64,000 bases of DNA from Vibrio sinensis (GCF_003605645.1 NZ_QVMU01000001.1:558001-622000), one strand, 5' to 3'. Counted from the first letter of the stretch, positions 7,567 through 17,230 are shown. Made by a program: numbers and translations. The notes: generated by a model not told the origin, from the sequence alone.

Positions 7567-9456
7567 ATGGAAGCCGAATTACTCGAGATTAAGAACTTTC
7601 TCTCTCAGCACCCTCCTTTCGATGAACTCGAAGATGAAGTGCTCAACTACGTCACCAATCACATCGAAATATCTTATTACCGACAAGATTCTCCCATCAT
7701 TCATTTTGGTGATCATATTCAAGATCTCTACATGGTGCGTTCGGGTGTTGTGGAGGTTTACCGTCGTAAAGGTGAACTCTATAACCGAATTGATGAGGGT
7801 GCACTATTTGGTCAAATGGGGTTACTCACCAACAATAAAGTTCGTTTCCCTGCTAAAGCCATTCGAGACACCTTACTTTATTGTATTCCAGAAGCGGTGT
7901 TTGTTGAGCTATACGAAAATCATGAGGTCTTTGCTGACTTTGTTGAAGTTGAAGATAGCGCGCGTCTACGTAATGCGGTTTCCAGTAGCCAGGAACAAAA
8001 CGACCTCACCACCTCAAAAGTGACAACGTTACTAAATCGTGATGCCCCCTTTGTTTATGCCTCGGAGTCAATCCAGAACGCAGCGATTAAAATGGCCGAA
8101 GAGAATGTCTCCTCGTTGTTAATTATCGACCCTGAGATCCAAGATGATGATGAAGATGATAATACACCGCTTGTTGGCATCATTACAGACCGAGACCTTT
8201 GCACTCGAGTGCTAGCACAAGGTGTTGATGCCAATGAACCTGTTTCACATGTCATGTCGACTGACGTTATCTCGCTCGACCATAATGCTTATGTCTATGA
8301 AGCGATGCTCACCATGTTGCGCTATAACGCGCACCACTTGCCCGTACTAAAAGATAGAAAACCCATTGGCATCATTGAAGCGACCGATATCGTTCGTTAT
8401 GAATCTCAAAACTCCCTACTGTTAGTAAGCTCCATATTCCAACAGCAATCTTTCGATGAGCTTGCCTCGTTATCTGAACAACTCAAAGACAGCTTCGTTA
8501 GATTGGTTAACGAAGATGCCAACTCACATATGGTCGGCAGTGCCATGTCTGTCATCGGTAGAAGCTTTAAGCAACGAATCATTGAATTGGCAGAAGAAGA
8601 ATTGGGCACGGCTCCTATTCCATTTTGTTTCTTAGCCCTTGGGTCGATGGGACGTGATGAACAACTGCTTGTTACGGATCAAGACAACGCCATCATCCTT
8701 GATGATAGCTACGATGCAGAAGTTCACGGAGAGTATTTCGCACAACTATCAACATTAGTGTGCGATGGCTTGGCAAAGTGCGGCTACACGTATTGCACTG
8801 GCGATATTATGGCAACCAACCCGGAATGGCGGATGACCCGAACCGAATGGGAAGAATGTTTTGCTGATTGGATTGATAATCCAAACCCGAAAGCACTACT
8901 CAATGCTTCTATTTTCTTCGATCTCGTTGGGGTTTATGGACGCTTAAAATGGGCTGAACAACTTAACGGGTTTATCGTTAGAAGAGCACGTAAAAACAAC
9001 CGTTTCCTTGCATGTTTGGCTCGTAACGCTATGAATCGCACGCCACCACTGGGCTTTTTCAAAGACTTTGTGATGGAAAAAGATGGCCGACACAAAAACT
9101 CAATTAATCTTAAACGTCGTGGTACAGCCCCTCTTGCTGACGTGATTCGTGTCCATGGTTTAGCCGTTGGGTCTCGTTCACAAAACTCTTTTGAACGCCT
9201 TGATGACATTGAAGATGCAGGCATTTTACCGAAAGGAAAAGCTCGAGACTTACGTGATGCACTGGAATTCATTTCAATGGTGCGCATTCGTCACCAAGCT
9301 TATGACGTTCAAAATGAGATTGAGCCCGACAATAATATTGAGCCAGAAAATCTGTCTGATTTTGAACGAAGAAACTTGAAAGATGCATTTCAGATTTTAA
9401 GCAACGCGCAAAACTTCCTTAAGTTTCGTTACCAAGCCAGCAACAGCTTTAAATAA
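7567..9456 (+). CDS. Cyclic-nucleotide-binding / CBS / DUF294 nucleotidyltransferase protein
   Basis: A protein of about 629 residues with four parts. These are an N-terminal cyclic-NMP-binding fold (residues ~10-130), a CBS pair (~150-290), a DUF294 nucleotidyltransferase domain with GSMGRDEQLLVTDQDNAII (~365-385) and a DUF294 C-terminal helical domain. The nucleotidyltransferase motif resembles GlnD/GlnE-type enzymes, so it may modify a protein or nucleotide in response to nucleotide binding; the substrate is unknown. The ATG at 7567 (METGAEL-type start is not seen; the protein begins MEAELLEIKNF) is preferred over an in-frame ATG at 7543. It is followed by the exonuclease gene after a 14-base gap. 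Confidence 0.88.
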   Translation: MEAELLEIKNFLSQHPPFDELEDEVLNYVTNHIEISYYRQDSPIIHFGDHIQDLYMVRSGVVEVYRRKGELYNRIDEGALFGQMGLLTNNKVRFPAKAIRDTLLYCIPEAVFVELYENHEVFADFVEVEDSARLRNAVSSSQEQNDLTTSKVTTLLNRDAPFVYASESIQNAAIKMAEENVSSLLIIDPEIQDDDEDDNTPLVGIITDRDLCTRVLAQGVDANEPVSHVMSTDVISLDHNAYVYEAMLTMLRYNAHHLPVLKDRKPIGIIEATDIVRYESQNSLLLVSSIFQQQSFDELASLSEQLKDSFVRLVNEDANSHMVGSAMSVIGRSFKQRIIELAEEELGTAPIPFCFLALGSMGRDEQLLVTDQDNAIILDDSYDAEVHGEYFAQLSTLVCDGLAKCGYTYCTGDIMATNPEWRMTRTEWEECFADWIDNPNPKALLNASIFFDLVGVYGRLKWAEQLNGFIVRRARKNNRFLACLARNAMNRTPPLGFFKDFVMEKDGRHKNSINLKRRGTAPLADVIRVHGLAVGSRSQNSFERLDDIEDAGILPKGKARDLRDALEFISMVRIRHQAYDVQNEIEPDNNIEPENLSDFERRNLKDAFQILSNAQNFLKFRYQASNSFK

Positions 9457-9470
9457 GGAACAATGAAATT

Positions 9471-10187
9471 ATGAAACGATTATTTCAAATTCCTATGGTT
9501 GATTGGCCTAGAAAGTTTGAGCAAAAAAGTAAGCAATGTCAGCACCCTGCCTTAAAACAGTTTTATAGTGTGCCATTACCCAGTGCGTCTACACCTTTAG
9601 AAGAGGTGACATTCTTAGCCATGGATTTCGAAACAACTGGCTTGAACTCAAATAACGATGAAATCATTACTATTGGAACGGTTCCTTTTAACCTCAATAG
9701 GATTTTCATTAATCAAGCAAAACACTGGACTGTGCGACCTAGGCGACCTCTCGAGGAGGAATCGGTCATCATTCACGGAATCACTCATAGCGACATATTG
9801 CATGCTCCTGATATAAGTGAACTTTTTCCGGAGGTACTAGAAGAACTCGCTGGACGAGTTACTGTGGTTCACTACCAACGCATCGAACGCGAGTTTTTCG
9901 ATATCACATTACGTAACCGCATCAATGAGGGGGTCGAATTTCCCTTACTTGATACCTTAGCTATTGAAGCCGATATTCAAGCAAAGCATTTTGGCGGTCT
10001 GATTAATAAATTAAAGGGTAAGCGACCAAACTCGGTCCGTTTAGGTGCGAGTCGTCAACGCTATGGCTTACCACCATACACACCACATCATGCTCTAACC
10101 GATGCGATTGCAACGGCCGAATTACTTCAAGCCCAAATCGCGCACCACTACGATAGAACTTCCCCGATTGGTAGAATATGGTTATAA
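9471..10187 (+). CDS. DnaQ-like 3'-5' exonuclease (DEDDh family)
   Basis: A 238-residue protein with ExoI motif AMDFETTG (~residue 51), ExoII region around VVHYQRIEREFF, and ExoIII HHALTDAIATAEL near residue 206, giving the D-E-D-D-h catalytic set. It would degrade DNA or RNA from the 3' end; it is not joined to a polymerase gene. It is co-transcribed with the DUF294 protein. From memory, this gene pair is often found next to acetate metabolism genes (acs/actP) in gammaproteobacteria; no such genes are here. Confidence 0.88.
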   Translation: MKRLFQIPMVDWPRKFEQKSKQCQHPALKQFYSVPLPSASTPLEEVTFLAMDFETTGLNSNNDEIITIGTVPFNLNRIFINQAKHWTVRPRRPLEEESVIIHGITHSDILHAPDISELFPEVLEELAGRVTVVHYQRIEREFFDITLRNRINEGVEFPLLDTLAIEADIQAKHFGGLINKLKGKRPNSVRLGASRQRYGLPPYTPHHALTDAIATAELLQAQIAHHYDRTSPIGRIWL

Positions 10188-10241
10188 ACAGGCTTATGCA
10201 TTAACGTCATGACTTAAAGGAAGTTGATGTCTGATAAGTGT

Positions 10242-10275
10242 AACCACCTGATCTTTATTGATATACCAGGTGGTT
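10242..10275 (+). terminator. Terminator of the DUF294-exonuclease operon
   Basis: AACCACCTG (10242-10250) pairs with CAGGTGGTT (10267-10275), followed by TTT. The gap to 10479 shows no other gene. Confidence 0.8.
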
Positions 10276-10479
10276 TTTCAATCAAAAAACCACACTTCTT
10301 AATCTTTTTCTTTCCGTGATGTTCTCACCACTTCCACCAAACACAACCACAACCACTGAGTGATACCAGCCGAAAAGATGTAAATTATTAGTCAAATTAC
10401 CTTAAAGTTTACAAGGTAGCAGTCGATAATACCCGAATAAGCATTTGGCTTCATAATTTATAACTACCAAGGCATTAGG

Positions 10480-12396
10480 ATGTACAACTTTCGTTATATG
10501 AAAATTAAGCATAAGATCGTACTCGGCATCGCCGTTGCTGTCTTAGCTTCCACCGTGCTCGTTGGCGTTTTAGCCCAGCAAAAAGCAAAAGAAGTATTGA
10601 CGCATCGCTTAGTCGATATTGAGCTGCCTTTAACGCTCGATCATATTAAAAATGAAGTGAATGGTGAAGTTTCTCAGTTAATCTCTGCAGCAACTCAAAT
10701 TGCCAATAATGAATTCTTACTCGATGCCATTGCCGTTGAGGATCGCGATCCAGTCGTTGAACAAAAGTTAGTTCAACAGCTGAATAATGTCCGTGACCAA
10801 TACCAGTTAATGGACGCAACAATAGCCAATCGTCAAACCGCTTATTTCTGGAACCAAAACGGCTTTTTGAGACAATTAAATAAAGTCGAAGACAACTGGT
10901 TTTTTGGTTTTACTGAATCGAATCAAGAAACATCAGTAAGCATCTTCCAAGAAACCAATGGCGATGTGAAAATGTTCGCTAATTTCCAACAACTTAATGG
11001 CATGAGCATGTCAGGACTATCTAAGTCTTTAAATGACATGGTCTCTCTACTTAATGGTCTTAAAATTGAAGAAACCGGGTTTGTATTTCTTGCTGATAGC
11101 GACGGTAGAATCAAAATACACCACCAGTCAGGTATGCTGGAATCCACACTCTCTTCTATATATGGGCCTGAGGCGAGCAAGCTACTAAATACTCACGGCT
11201 TTAATATGATTCGCAGTACATTAAACGGACAAGAAGTGCTTGTAGCGACGACTTATATTGAATCGATGAAATGGTATGCCGTTGGCGTAGTACCAGTCGA
11301 TGAAGTGTTCGCCGACCTTAACGATACCGCGAAGCAAATCACCATGTTCACCCTCGCTATTGCTGTCGCGTTCATTTTTATCGGACTAATACTCGCCAGT
11401 AGCATAACTAAACCGATTGAAAGCTTAGAGAAAACGTTTACGCAGTTAGGCCAAGGTGGTGGTGATTTAGCACAACGTATCGAAGTCAATGGCAACGATG
11501 AAATGGCAAAATTGGCATTAGGCTTTAATAGCTTTATAGAAAAGATCCACCAAACGATTAGTGATGTGGCAGAAACAAGCTATGCCCTACAAGAAGCTGC
11601 ATCTGGTGTTGCCAGTAAAGCAAGCACGACGTATGACAATAGCCAAAATCAGCGTGATCAAACCATTCAAGTGGTCGCCGCGATTAATGAAATGGGTGAA
11701 ACTATTAATGAAATCGCTTCAAACGCAGCATTAGCAGCGCAAATTGCCGGTACTGCGGAATCAAATACAGAGCAAGGCCGCTTTGTTGTTGAACAAGCCA
11801 AAGAAGCGATTAGCCACTTAGCAGCCAACAATGCACAAACGGAAGAGGTGGTTAAAGAGCTCGCTTCCACAACGCAAAGCATTGGCTCTATCTTGGAAGT
11901 CATTCGAGCGATCTCTGAGCAAACCAACCTACTCGCACTTAACGCAGCAATTGAAGCCGCGCGTGCAGGTGAACAAGGTCGAGGTTTTGCCGTCGTTGCT
12001 GACGAAGTTCGAAACCTAGCCAGCCGTACAGCTGATTCAACAGATGAAATTCAGAAAATGATCAACAAGCTTCAAGCCGATGCTAGAAATGCCGTCGTCG
12101 CGATGGAAGCTGGTCAATCAGTGACACAAGATGGGGTTGTCTCATCAGATAAAGCCGTTGAAATGCTACAAACGATTTCTGCGCATATTAATGACATCTC
12201 AGATCGTAATACGCAAGTCGCAACAGCAACCGAAGAGCAATCAACCGTGGTTTACACCATCAATGAAAACATTTATGCCATCAATAGCATTAATGAAATG
12301 ACGACCACCACAGCGCAAGAATTGGCAACGGCGAGCCAAGAGTTACAAACCTTATCTCGTCGTTTAGATTCAATCGTTAATACTTTTAAGTTGTAA
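10480..12396 (+). CDS. Methyl-accepting chemotaxis protein
   Basis: A 638-residue chemoreceptor. It has a first membrane segment at residues ~12-30, a periplasmic sensor region (~30-285, Cache-like by length and DxxGxIxxH-type sequence SDGRIKIHH), a second membrane segment (~287-308), HAMP, and the signalling hairpin tip [19 protein letters not shown]. It would feed ligand information to CheA/CheW. The ligand cannot be read from sequence. The ATG at 10480 has AAGG upstream; a second ATG at 10498 has none. A bidirectional terminator separates it from the convergent BCCT gene. Confidence 0.93.
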   Translation: MYNFRYMKIKHKIVLGIAVAVLASTVLVGVLAQQKAKEVLTHRLVDIELPLTLDHIKNEVNGEVSQLISAATQIANNEFLLDAIAVEDRDPVVEQKLVQQLNNVRDQYQLMDATIANRQTAYFWNQNGFLRQLNKVEDNWFFGFTESNQETSVSIFQETNGDVKMFANFQQLNGMSMSGLSKSLNDMVSLLNGLKIEETGFVFLADSDGRIKIHHQSGMLESTLSSIYGPEASKLLNTHGFNMIRSTLNGQEVLVATTYIESMKWYAVGVVPVDEVFADLNDTAKQITMFTLAIAVAFIFIGLILASSITKPIESLEKTFTQLGQGGGDLAQRIEVNGNDEMAKLALGFNSFIEKIHQTISDVAETSYALQEAASGVASKASTTYDNSQNQRDQTIQVVAAINEMGETINEIASNAALAAQIAGTAESNTEQGRFVVEQAKEAISHLAANNAQTEEVVKELASTTQSIGSILEVIRAISEQTNLLALNAAIEAARAGEQGRGFAVVADEVRNLASRTADSTDEIQKMINKLQADARNAVVAMEAGQSVTQDGVVSSDKAVEMLQTISAHINDISDRNTQVATATEEQSTVVYTINENIYAINSINEMTTTTAQELATASQELQTLSRRLDSIVNTFKL

Positions 12397-12480
12397 CTAC
12401 GACTTTGAAACATTAACGCTGATGGCTCTTTTACTCAGTGACCTCATGGTTTCAAGAGGTCACATTGAAGTATTAAACAA

Positions 12481-12510
12481 AAAAACCGCCTTACACGTAA
12501 GGCGGTTTTT
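12481..12510. terminator. Bidirectional terminator between chemoreceptor and BCCT genes
   Basis: A 13-bp stem AAAAACCGCCTTA/TAAGGCGGTTTTT with a short loop (12494-12497) and A/T runs on both sides. Confidence 0.9.
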
Positions 12511-12530
12511 TATTACTTATTAGAATGTCG

Positions 12531-14102
12531 TTAATAACGTTCGGTTCGCATCCCCATGATTAAGCTCACGCACATCATAAGTAATACGAAAGTAAACGGT
12601 AATGCCGTAGAGATGGCCCCTGCTTGCAGTGCTTGTACCGCCTCTGTGCCACCGATCCAAAGCAGTGCAACTGCAATCGCACCTTCCATAAACGCCCAGA
12701 AAATGCGCTGTAACACTGGAGCATCAACCTTACCACCAGCGGTAATACTATCGATAACCAATGAACCAGAGTCTGATGAGGTGATAAAGAATACCAACAC
12801 CAACACGACCGCTATAATGGATAACACAGTGCCGAATGGCATCACATCGAACATTTGGAACATAGCGAGTGATACATCGGTTAAACCTTGCGTACCTAAC
12901 TGGCCGACATGGTTAACCACTTGATCAATTGCGATACCGCCAAACACAGACATCCATAACAAGGTCACAGCCGTTGGAACCAACAAAACAGCGATCATAA
13001 ATTGGCGAACCGTACGACCTCTTGAGACACGTGCGATAAACATCCCTACAAATGGCGACCAAGAAATCCACCATGCCCAATAAAACACAGTCCAACCCTG
13101 GAACCACGCTTCATCGGTTCTTCCATGAGGGTTACTCAATGGAATAATATTTTCGATATAGGCCATAAAGGTCGTTGGGATATTACCTAGTGCCACGGCG
13201 TATCCAACCAAAGCAACAAGAATCAGCAGTAAAAATGCCACAATCATGTTGATGTTACTGATGACTTTAACACCGCCGTCAATTCCTCGGATCACCGAGA
13301 CAACCGCAAGTAACGTCACAACGGTAATGACAACAATTTGTAGGCCTAGTCCGGCTTCAACGCCAAAGACATGGTGTATGCCACTAGCAGCTTGTTGAGC
13401 TCCTAGTCCCAAGGAAGTTGCTAGACCAAACAAGGTTGCCAATACCGCAAGAATATCAACAATATGCCCTGCCCATCCCCAAGCACGATCGCCAAGTATT
13501 GGATAGAAAATAGAGCGAATAGAAAGTGGTAAACCTTTATTGTATGCAAAAAATGCGAGTGATAAAGCAACAACACCATAAATAGCCCAAGGGTGAAGTC
13601 CCCAGTGATACATGGTCGCACCCATTGCTAAGCCAGCTGCTTCTGGTGTATTTGCTTCTACTCCTAATGGTGTTTCATACCATCCAGTAAAGTAAGCGAC
13701 TGGTTCGGCGACGCTCCAAAACATCAAGCCGATACCCATACCAGCAGCAAACAGCATAGATAGCCACGATATAAACGAGTAGTCAGGTATTGCATCGGTA
13801 CCACCAAGTCGAATTCGTCCGAATGGTGACACAATTAATGCTAAACAGAAGATGACAAAAATATTGCCAGACCAGATAAACAACCAATCGAAACTGCCGA
13901 TGATCTTCCATTTTACGCCATCAAGTACGGTTTTAGCTGATTCGGCATCAAATACCAACGCGGCTACAAGAAATAGCCCAATCAAACCTGCACTAATACC
14001 AAAAACAGGGTTATGTACATCAAACCCCCATTTTTGGACATTATCTTGACCTACGGTGTAGTCAGTACTGTCGATACTGTACTTATCAATCCCCTTAGTC
14101 AT
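12531..14102 (-). CDS. opuD: BCCT family compatible-solute transporter (OpuD-like)
   Basis: A 523-residue, 12-segment transporter with the BCCT signatures GMGIGLMFWSVAEP and the tryptophan-rich FYWAWWISWSPFVGMF segment followed by ARVSRGRT. It would import glycine betaine or related osmolytes under high salinity. It is divergent from a CosR-like MarR regulator; in Vibrio, opuD/bccT3 sits beside cosR, and CosR represses compatible-solute genes. The same control is inferred here, supported by an 11-bp inverted repeat between the two genes. The solute specificity is not readable. Confidence 0.88.
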   Translation of the reverse strand: MTKGIDKYSIDSTDYTVGQDNVQKWGFDVHNPVFGISAGLIGLFLVAALVFDAESAKTVLDGVKWKIIGSFDWLFIWSGNIFVIFCLALIVSPFGRIRLGGTDAIPDYSFISWLSMLFAAGMGIGLMFWSVAEPVAYFTGWYETPLGVEANTPEAAGLAMGATMYHWGLHPWAIYGVVALSLAFFAYNKGLPLSIRSIFYPILGDRAWGWAGHIVDILAVLATLFGLATSLGLGAQQAASGIHHVFGVEAGLGLQIVVITVVTLLAVVSVIRGIDGGVKVISNINMIVAFLLLILVALVGYAVALGNIPTTFMAYIENIIPLSNPHGRTDEAWFQGWTVFYWAWWISWSPFVGMFIARVSRGRTVRQFMIAVLLVPTAVTLLWMSVFGGIAIDQVVNHVGQLGTQGLTDVSLAMFQMFDVMPFGTVLSIIAVVLVLVFFITSSDSGSLVIDSITAGGKVDAPVLQRIFWAFMEGAIAVALLWIGGTEAVQALQAGAISTALPFTFVLLMMCVSLIMGMRTERY

Positions 14103-14163
14103 GTGTCCTCTCTTAAGTCGATTTTAAAAACCCGTGCTGCAAATTGAATAAATTTACTTAGAG

Positions 14164-14211
14164 CAATAATCAGTTTAATTCAATAAACTCGAGCGCGGTT
14201 ACTGATTATTG
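14164..14211. promoter_or_regulatory. Spaced perfect inverted repeat, candidate operator for opuD/cosR
   Basis: CAATAATCAGT (14164-14174) and ACTGATTATTG (14201-14211) are exact reverse complements separated by 26 bases. The position, 62-109 bases upstream of opuD, suits a regulator of the divergent pair; CosR is the obvious candidate, but this is inference. Confidence 0.5.
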
Positions 14212-14377
14212 TACGCTTAAATAGCATTTATTCTAGGTTATTACGTAAAAAATCGTAATTTATGACTAAAACGGTCCGTTTATGCATGTTTTTTAATCAA
14301 TCTATGCAGCCTAACGGCCTATAATATATTTTGTACACTAATGATTATTTCATTATTTGACCCTGGGAGAGGCAACA

Positions 14378-14425
14378 ATGATAGCTTCAACTCAGTTACA
14401 TTTTGATGTATCGTCTCGTGAGTAG
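14378..14425 (+). CDS. Candidate 15-residue leader peptide upstream of cosR
   Basis: The frame MIASTQLHFDVSSRE ends in TAG 23 bases before the cosR GTG. It is preceded by GGGAGAGG with a five-base spacer, far stronger than the cosR signal. A TATAAT at 14320-14325 would place the transcript start about 45 bases upstream. It could couple or attenuate cosR translation. Its expression is not proven. Confidence 0.4.
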   Translation: MIASTQLHFDVSSRE

Positions 14426-14448
14426 TATTTGCCTCAATAGGTCGTAGA

Positions 14449-14925
14449 GTGGAAAAACACGAAGAAGTCCTCATTTCTATTCGCCAAATCATTCGCGCAA
14501 TAGATTTGCATTCAAAAAAATTAAGCAAAGAGTCCGGTCTGACGGGTCCACAGTTAATTCTTATGCGCTCAATACGCGAGTTAGGTGAAGTCACTATCCG
14601 ACAACTTTCGACGCATACCAACATGAGCCAGGCTACCGCCACCACCATTCTTGATCGCCTCGAGCGTAATGGCTTAGTGCAGCGTATTCGCAGCCAATCT
14701 GACAAGCGCAAAGTTCATGCACACCTCACCGAGAAAGGGATCGAAGTACTTAATAGCGCACCAATGCCGCTGCAGCAAAGTTTCATCAATAAATTCCAAA
14801 AGCTTGAAGATTGGGAACAATCATTATTACTTTCTTCGGTTCAACGTATTTCATCGATGATGAATGCAGAAGATATCGATGTTGCTCCTGTATTAGAGCT
14901 AGGAAGCATCGTTAAAACGGAATGA
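14449..14925 (+). CDS. cosR: MarR family osmotic-response regulator CosR
   Basis: A 158-residue winged-helix MarR protein starting at GTG (MEKHEEVLISIRQII). The recognition region reads NMSQATATTILDRLERNGLV, and the wing follows at SDKRKVHAHLTEKG. The length, sequence and divergent BCCT neighbour match Vibrio CosR/EctR-type regulators of ectoine and betaine genes. By family knowledge it represses compatible-solute genes at low salinity. AGG seven bases upstream is a modest ribosome binding site for the GTG. Confidence 0.88.
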   Translation: MEKHEEVLISIRQIIRAIDLHSKKLSKESGLTGPQLILMRSIRELGEVTIRQLSTHTNMSQATATTILDRLERNGLVQRIRSQSDKRKVHAHLTEKGIEVLNSAPMPLQQSFINKFQKLEDWEQSLLLSSVQRISSMMNAEDIDVAPVLELGSIVKTE

Positions 14926-14948
14926 CCCCCTATCGGTTTCGTCCTATG

Positions 14949-14980
14949 AGAGGTGACAGCGGGTTAAATCCCCCACCTCT
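14949..14980 (+). terminator. Possible hairpin downstream of cosR
   Basis: AGAGGTG (14949-14955) pairs with CACCTCT (14974-14980), with further GGG/CCC pairing inside. There is no T run, so termination is uncertain. Confidence 0.35.
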
Positions 14981-15040
14981 TAAGACTAAATAGAAACGAT
15001 ATTCGTTACGCAATCAAAAGGTCATAATTTTCTAGGATAA

Positions 15041-15355
15041 ATGATGTTGAAATCGCCATGCCGTGCGGCTTGCAAAAATGTCGGTGGTATTTGCAGTGGA
15101 TGCTTCCGAACAATGAATGAAATTATTGGTTGGGTTAGTTTGTCTGAGGATCAGCGCTTCAATATAATGAACGCATTAAGTGGTGAGCAATCAACACATG
15201 TTTGCCCTACTTGTGATAGCCCAGCTCAATGTGATATTGCTAATGGAAAAGAAACATGTTGGTGTTTTGAATTAGAGAAGCGCGAAATGCCAGCTAACTC
15301 TGATGCGAAGTCCTGCTTATGTCGCCAATGTCTCAGTAAACTACCATTAGCCTAG
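15041..15355 (+). CDS. DUF1289 plus cysteine-rich CWC domain protein
   Basis: A 104-residue protein with 13 cysteines. Residues ~4-35 match DUF1289 (SPCRAACKNVGGICSGCFRTMNE). Residues ~50-101 match the Cys_rich_CWC family (CPTCDSPAQCDIA, ETCWCFE, KSCLCRQCL). Both look like metal-binding (zinc or iron-sulphur) modules, but no function is established. Two adjacent ATGs (15041, 15044) are possible starts. A long hairpin follows the stop. Confidence 0.82.
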   Translation: MMLKSPCRAACKNVGGICSGCFRTMNEIIGWVSLSEDQRFNIMNALSGEQSTHVCPTCDSPAQCDIANGKETCWCFELEKREMPANSDAKSCLCRQCLSKLPLA

Positions 15356-15358
15356 CTT

Positions 15359-15399
15359 AAAAGAGCATTCGACATATCTACTAAATCGAACGCTCTTTT
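15359..15399 (+). terminator. Terminator after the DUF1289-CWC gene
   Basis: A 14-bp stem with one mismatch (AAAAGAGCATTCGA/TCGAACGCTCTTTT) and a 13-base loop, followed by T-rich sequence. Confidence 0.8.
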
Positions 15400-15503
15400 G
15401 TTCTCTACCCAAAAAATAAAGATAAACAATAACTGAACCGTCTCTAGGCATAGATCAAACTATGTTATTGAAATATCTAAACAAGGTAGCGCTATCTATA
15501 ACT

Positions 15504-15860
15504 CTAATTTTTACGGGTGCTCAACACTAACGCTGGCTGAGAAAAAACTACCCCATCCCAACCATGCTCAATAAAATTGCGAATATTTTGGTGGTCATCA
15601 CCTAAAGGATTTTGCAGTACGTCTTCGTGATAGAAACGCCCAAATAACCTTAATGTTTGCGACTGCGACAAAGAATGTAATTGTGCAAATGCAAAAATTT
15701 TACAAGAACCACTGTTTTGACCTGCATCGTTGTGTGCCTTCCCATTTTGAAAAGCCACCGGAGAAAAATCATAAGAATCATCAATGACTTTCATTGTTTC
15801 CTCAAACGTAATGGTATTCGTCTCGTTGGCTACTTTATCTAAAAACTGCTCTATATCCAT
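15504..15860 (-). CDS. HopJ-type family protein
   Basis: A 118-residue protein resembling the HopJ family (ITFEETMKVIDDSYDF, NDAGQNSGSCKIFAFAQL, LGRFY-type LFGRFYHEDVL). The family was named for a Pseudomonas type III effector but is widespread as a short housekeeping protein in Vibrio and relatives. No secretion system lies nearby, so an effector role is not supported. Function unknown. Convergent with the DUF1289-CWC gene. Confidence 0.82.
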   Translation of the reverse strand: MDIEQFLDKVANETNTITFEETMKVIDDSYDFSPVAFQNGKAHNDAGQNSGSCKIFAFAQLHSLSQSQTLRLFGRFYHEDVLQNPLGDDHQNIRNFIEHGWDGVVFSQPALVLSTRKN

Positions 15861-16725
15861 TTAGTCTCTTTCCTATTAGAACTTTATTCCTATTGCTACT
15901 TAAGACTCAGTTTAAAGGAAGAGCGAAACGAAGAAAAGTGAACGAGTGATTTCCTCCTCACCCCCTACTATTTACAATGTAAACCCAAGCAAAATCAGAC
16001 AATTAGAGCATTAGTTCCTGAGCGACAATGTACCTTACATCGATATGTATTGAGTTGTTAATGTATATATCCAAGCATCGTTTATTAGGCTGAAATCAAT
16101 TGGCAACAGCTAACCATTCACATTAGATTATTAATAACACTCATTCCTACCCTTACCAAAGTTCGTTGAATAATTCCTTAGATAGTCCTTATTTAGCATT
16201 TCTCGACTATAGATAAAATGTTAGGAATGTATATTACCCCCCATCAAGAGCTGAACTTAATATACCTATTAGAAAAATGGGTTAATTATAATTATCACTA
16301 TTGAGAATAATAATTATAAATAGATATGTGTCGAATAAAGACAAAGCTACATTACAATAAATACAGCACACACACCCATATAAACACGTAAAAACAAACA
16401 CAACAACATTCATCGCAAGTAAAAACTTTAGTTTAGATATATGAATTCACTCTAATCTCATTTAATTATTGAACCGATCACGTATTCGTTGATATAAATA
16501 TTAACATTCTATTGCAAACGAAAAGATTCTGTAATAGCTTCAATAATCGAAAGGCATGAGAAATACAGAATTTAATTTAGTCTTTATTTTTTCTCACTTA
16601 AATTAAGCACTAATTTAATGAGGTTATTTCTCATCACTATAACTGGCACTTATTAACTATTTCCTCTGCTGGAACGTCGTTTAGTTACTGGTAGCTCTAA
16701 GTAAACATAAAAGGAATTTATTACA
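15861..16725. other. 865-base AT-rich gap upstream of the pilus locus
   Basis: No coding frame with a ribosome binding site was found. The sequence is markedly AT-rich, with palindromes such as CTTAAATTAAG near 16597 and AAATTA/TAATTT just before the locus. It probably holds the pilus promoter and regulator (for example H-NS) binding sites, but no specific site can be named. Confidence 0.5.
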
Positions 16726-17160
16726 ATGAAAGCGATCATTACATCAGCAATTGCAACAACTTTAGCTCTATCTGCAACGAATGTCGTCGCTGCAACAGCG
16801 ACTTTTGATGCATCTTTAGTGGTGCAGCAAGCTGTCTCTTTAGTTCGTGACAGACATCTAGACCTTGGACAAATTACCACAGATCAAACAAGTGATATTG
16901 TTGTTGGACAAGGCGATGCGGGAGCTGCGCAGTTTACTATATCTGGTACTGATGGCGCATCAGTTGGTATCTCTGTTACGAATACAACGCTAACAAACAA
17001 AACCAGCACAATTGGCATTAACTTTGATGCGCCAGCATCACTAACGCTAACGGGTGGTGCGGCAACACTGAATATCGGTGCTACTGCACTCGTTTCAGCA
17101 GCAACACTTGAAGATGGAACCTACTCGGCAACGACTAACGTAGATGTCATATACAACTAA
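16726..17160 (+). CDS. DUF4402-family pilin-like subunit
   Basis: A 144-residue secreted protein. It has a signal peptide (residues 1-22, cleavage after NVVA), a TATFDAS mature start, a glycine/threonine-rich beta-rich body, and the C-terminal G-x-Y...V-x-Y pattern (DGTYSATTNVDVIYN) typical of DUF4402 proteins. It has no cysteines. As first gene before a chaperone and an usher-like protein it is the likely major pilus subunit. AAAGGA ten bases upstream is its ribosome binding site. DUF4402 family assignment is by pattern recognition. Confidence 0.82.
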   Translation: MKAIITSAIATTLALSATNVVAATATFDASLVVQQAVSLVRDRHLDLGQITTDQTSDIVVGQGDAGAAQFTISGTDGASVGISVTNTTLTNKTSTIGINFDAPASLTLTGGAATLNIGATALVSAATLEDGTYSATTNVDVIYN

Positions 17161-17230
17161 TACCGTCGCCCTCCCTTTCTAGGTGGCTTAACTGCCACCT
17201 AGAACCGCCATGATTTGAGTATTATTGTTT

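Larger units (their letters stand above)
14103..14448. promoter_or_regulatory. opuD-cosR divergent regulatory region
   Basis: 346 bases holding a long inverted repeat (14164-14211), a TATAAT (14320-14325) facing cosR, and a 15-codon leader frame with a strong ribosome binding site (14378-14425). Confidence 0.6.

Noticed and set aside
14319..14711. Minus-strand frame of 130 codons over the cosR start
   Set aside because: It is antisense to cosR, which has a clear MarR fold; the frame is a shadow.
15504..15860. HopJ-family gene as a type III effector
   Set aside because: No type III secretion genes are nearby, and the family is broadly present in bacteria without that role.
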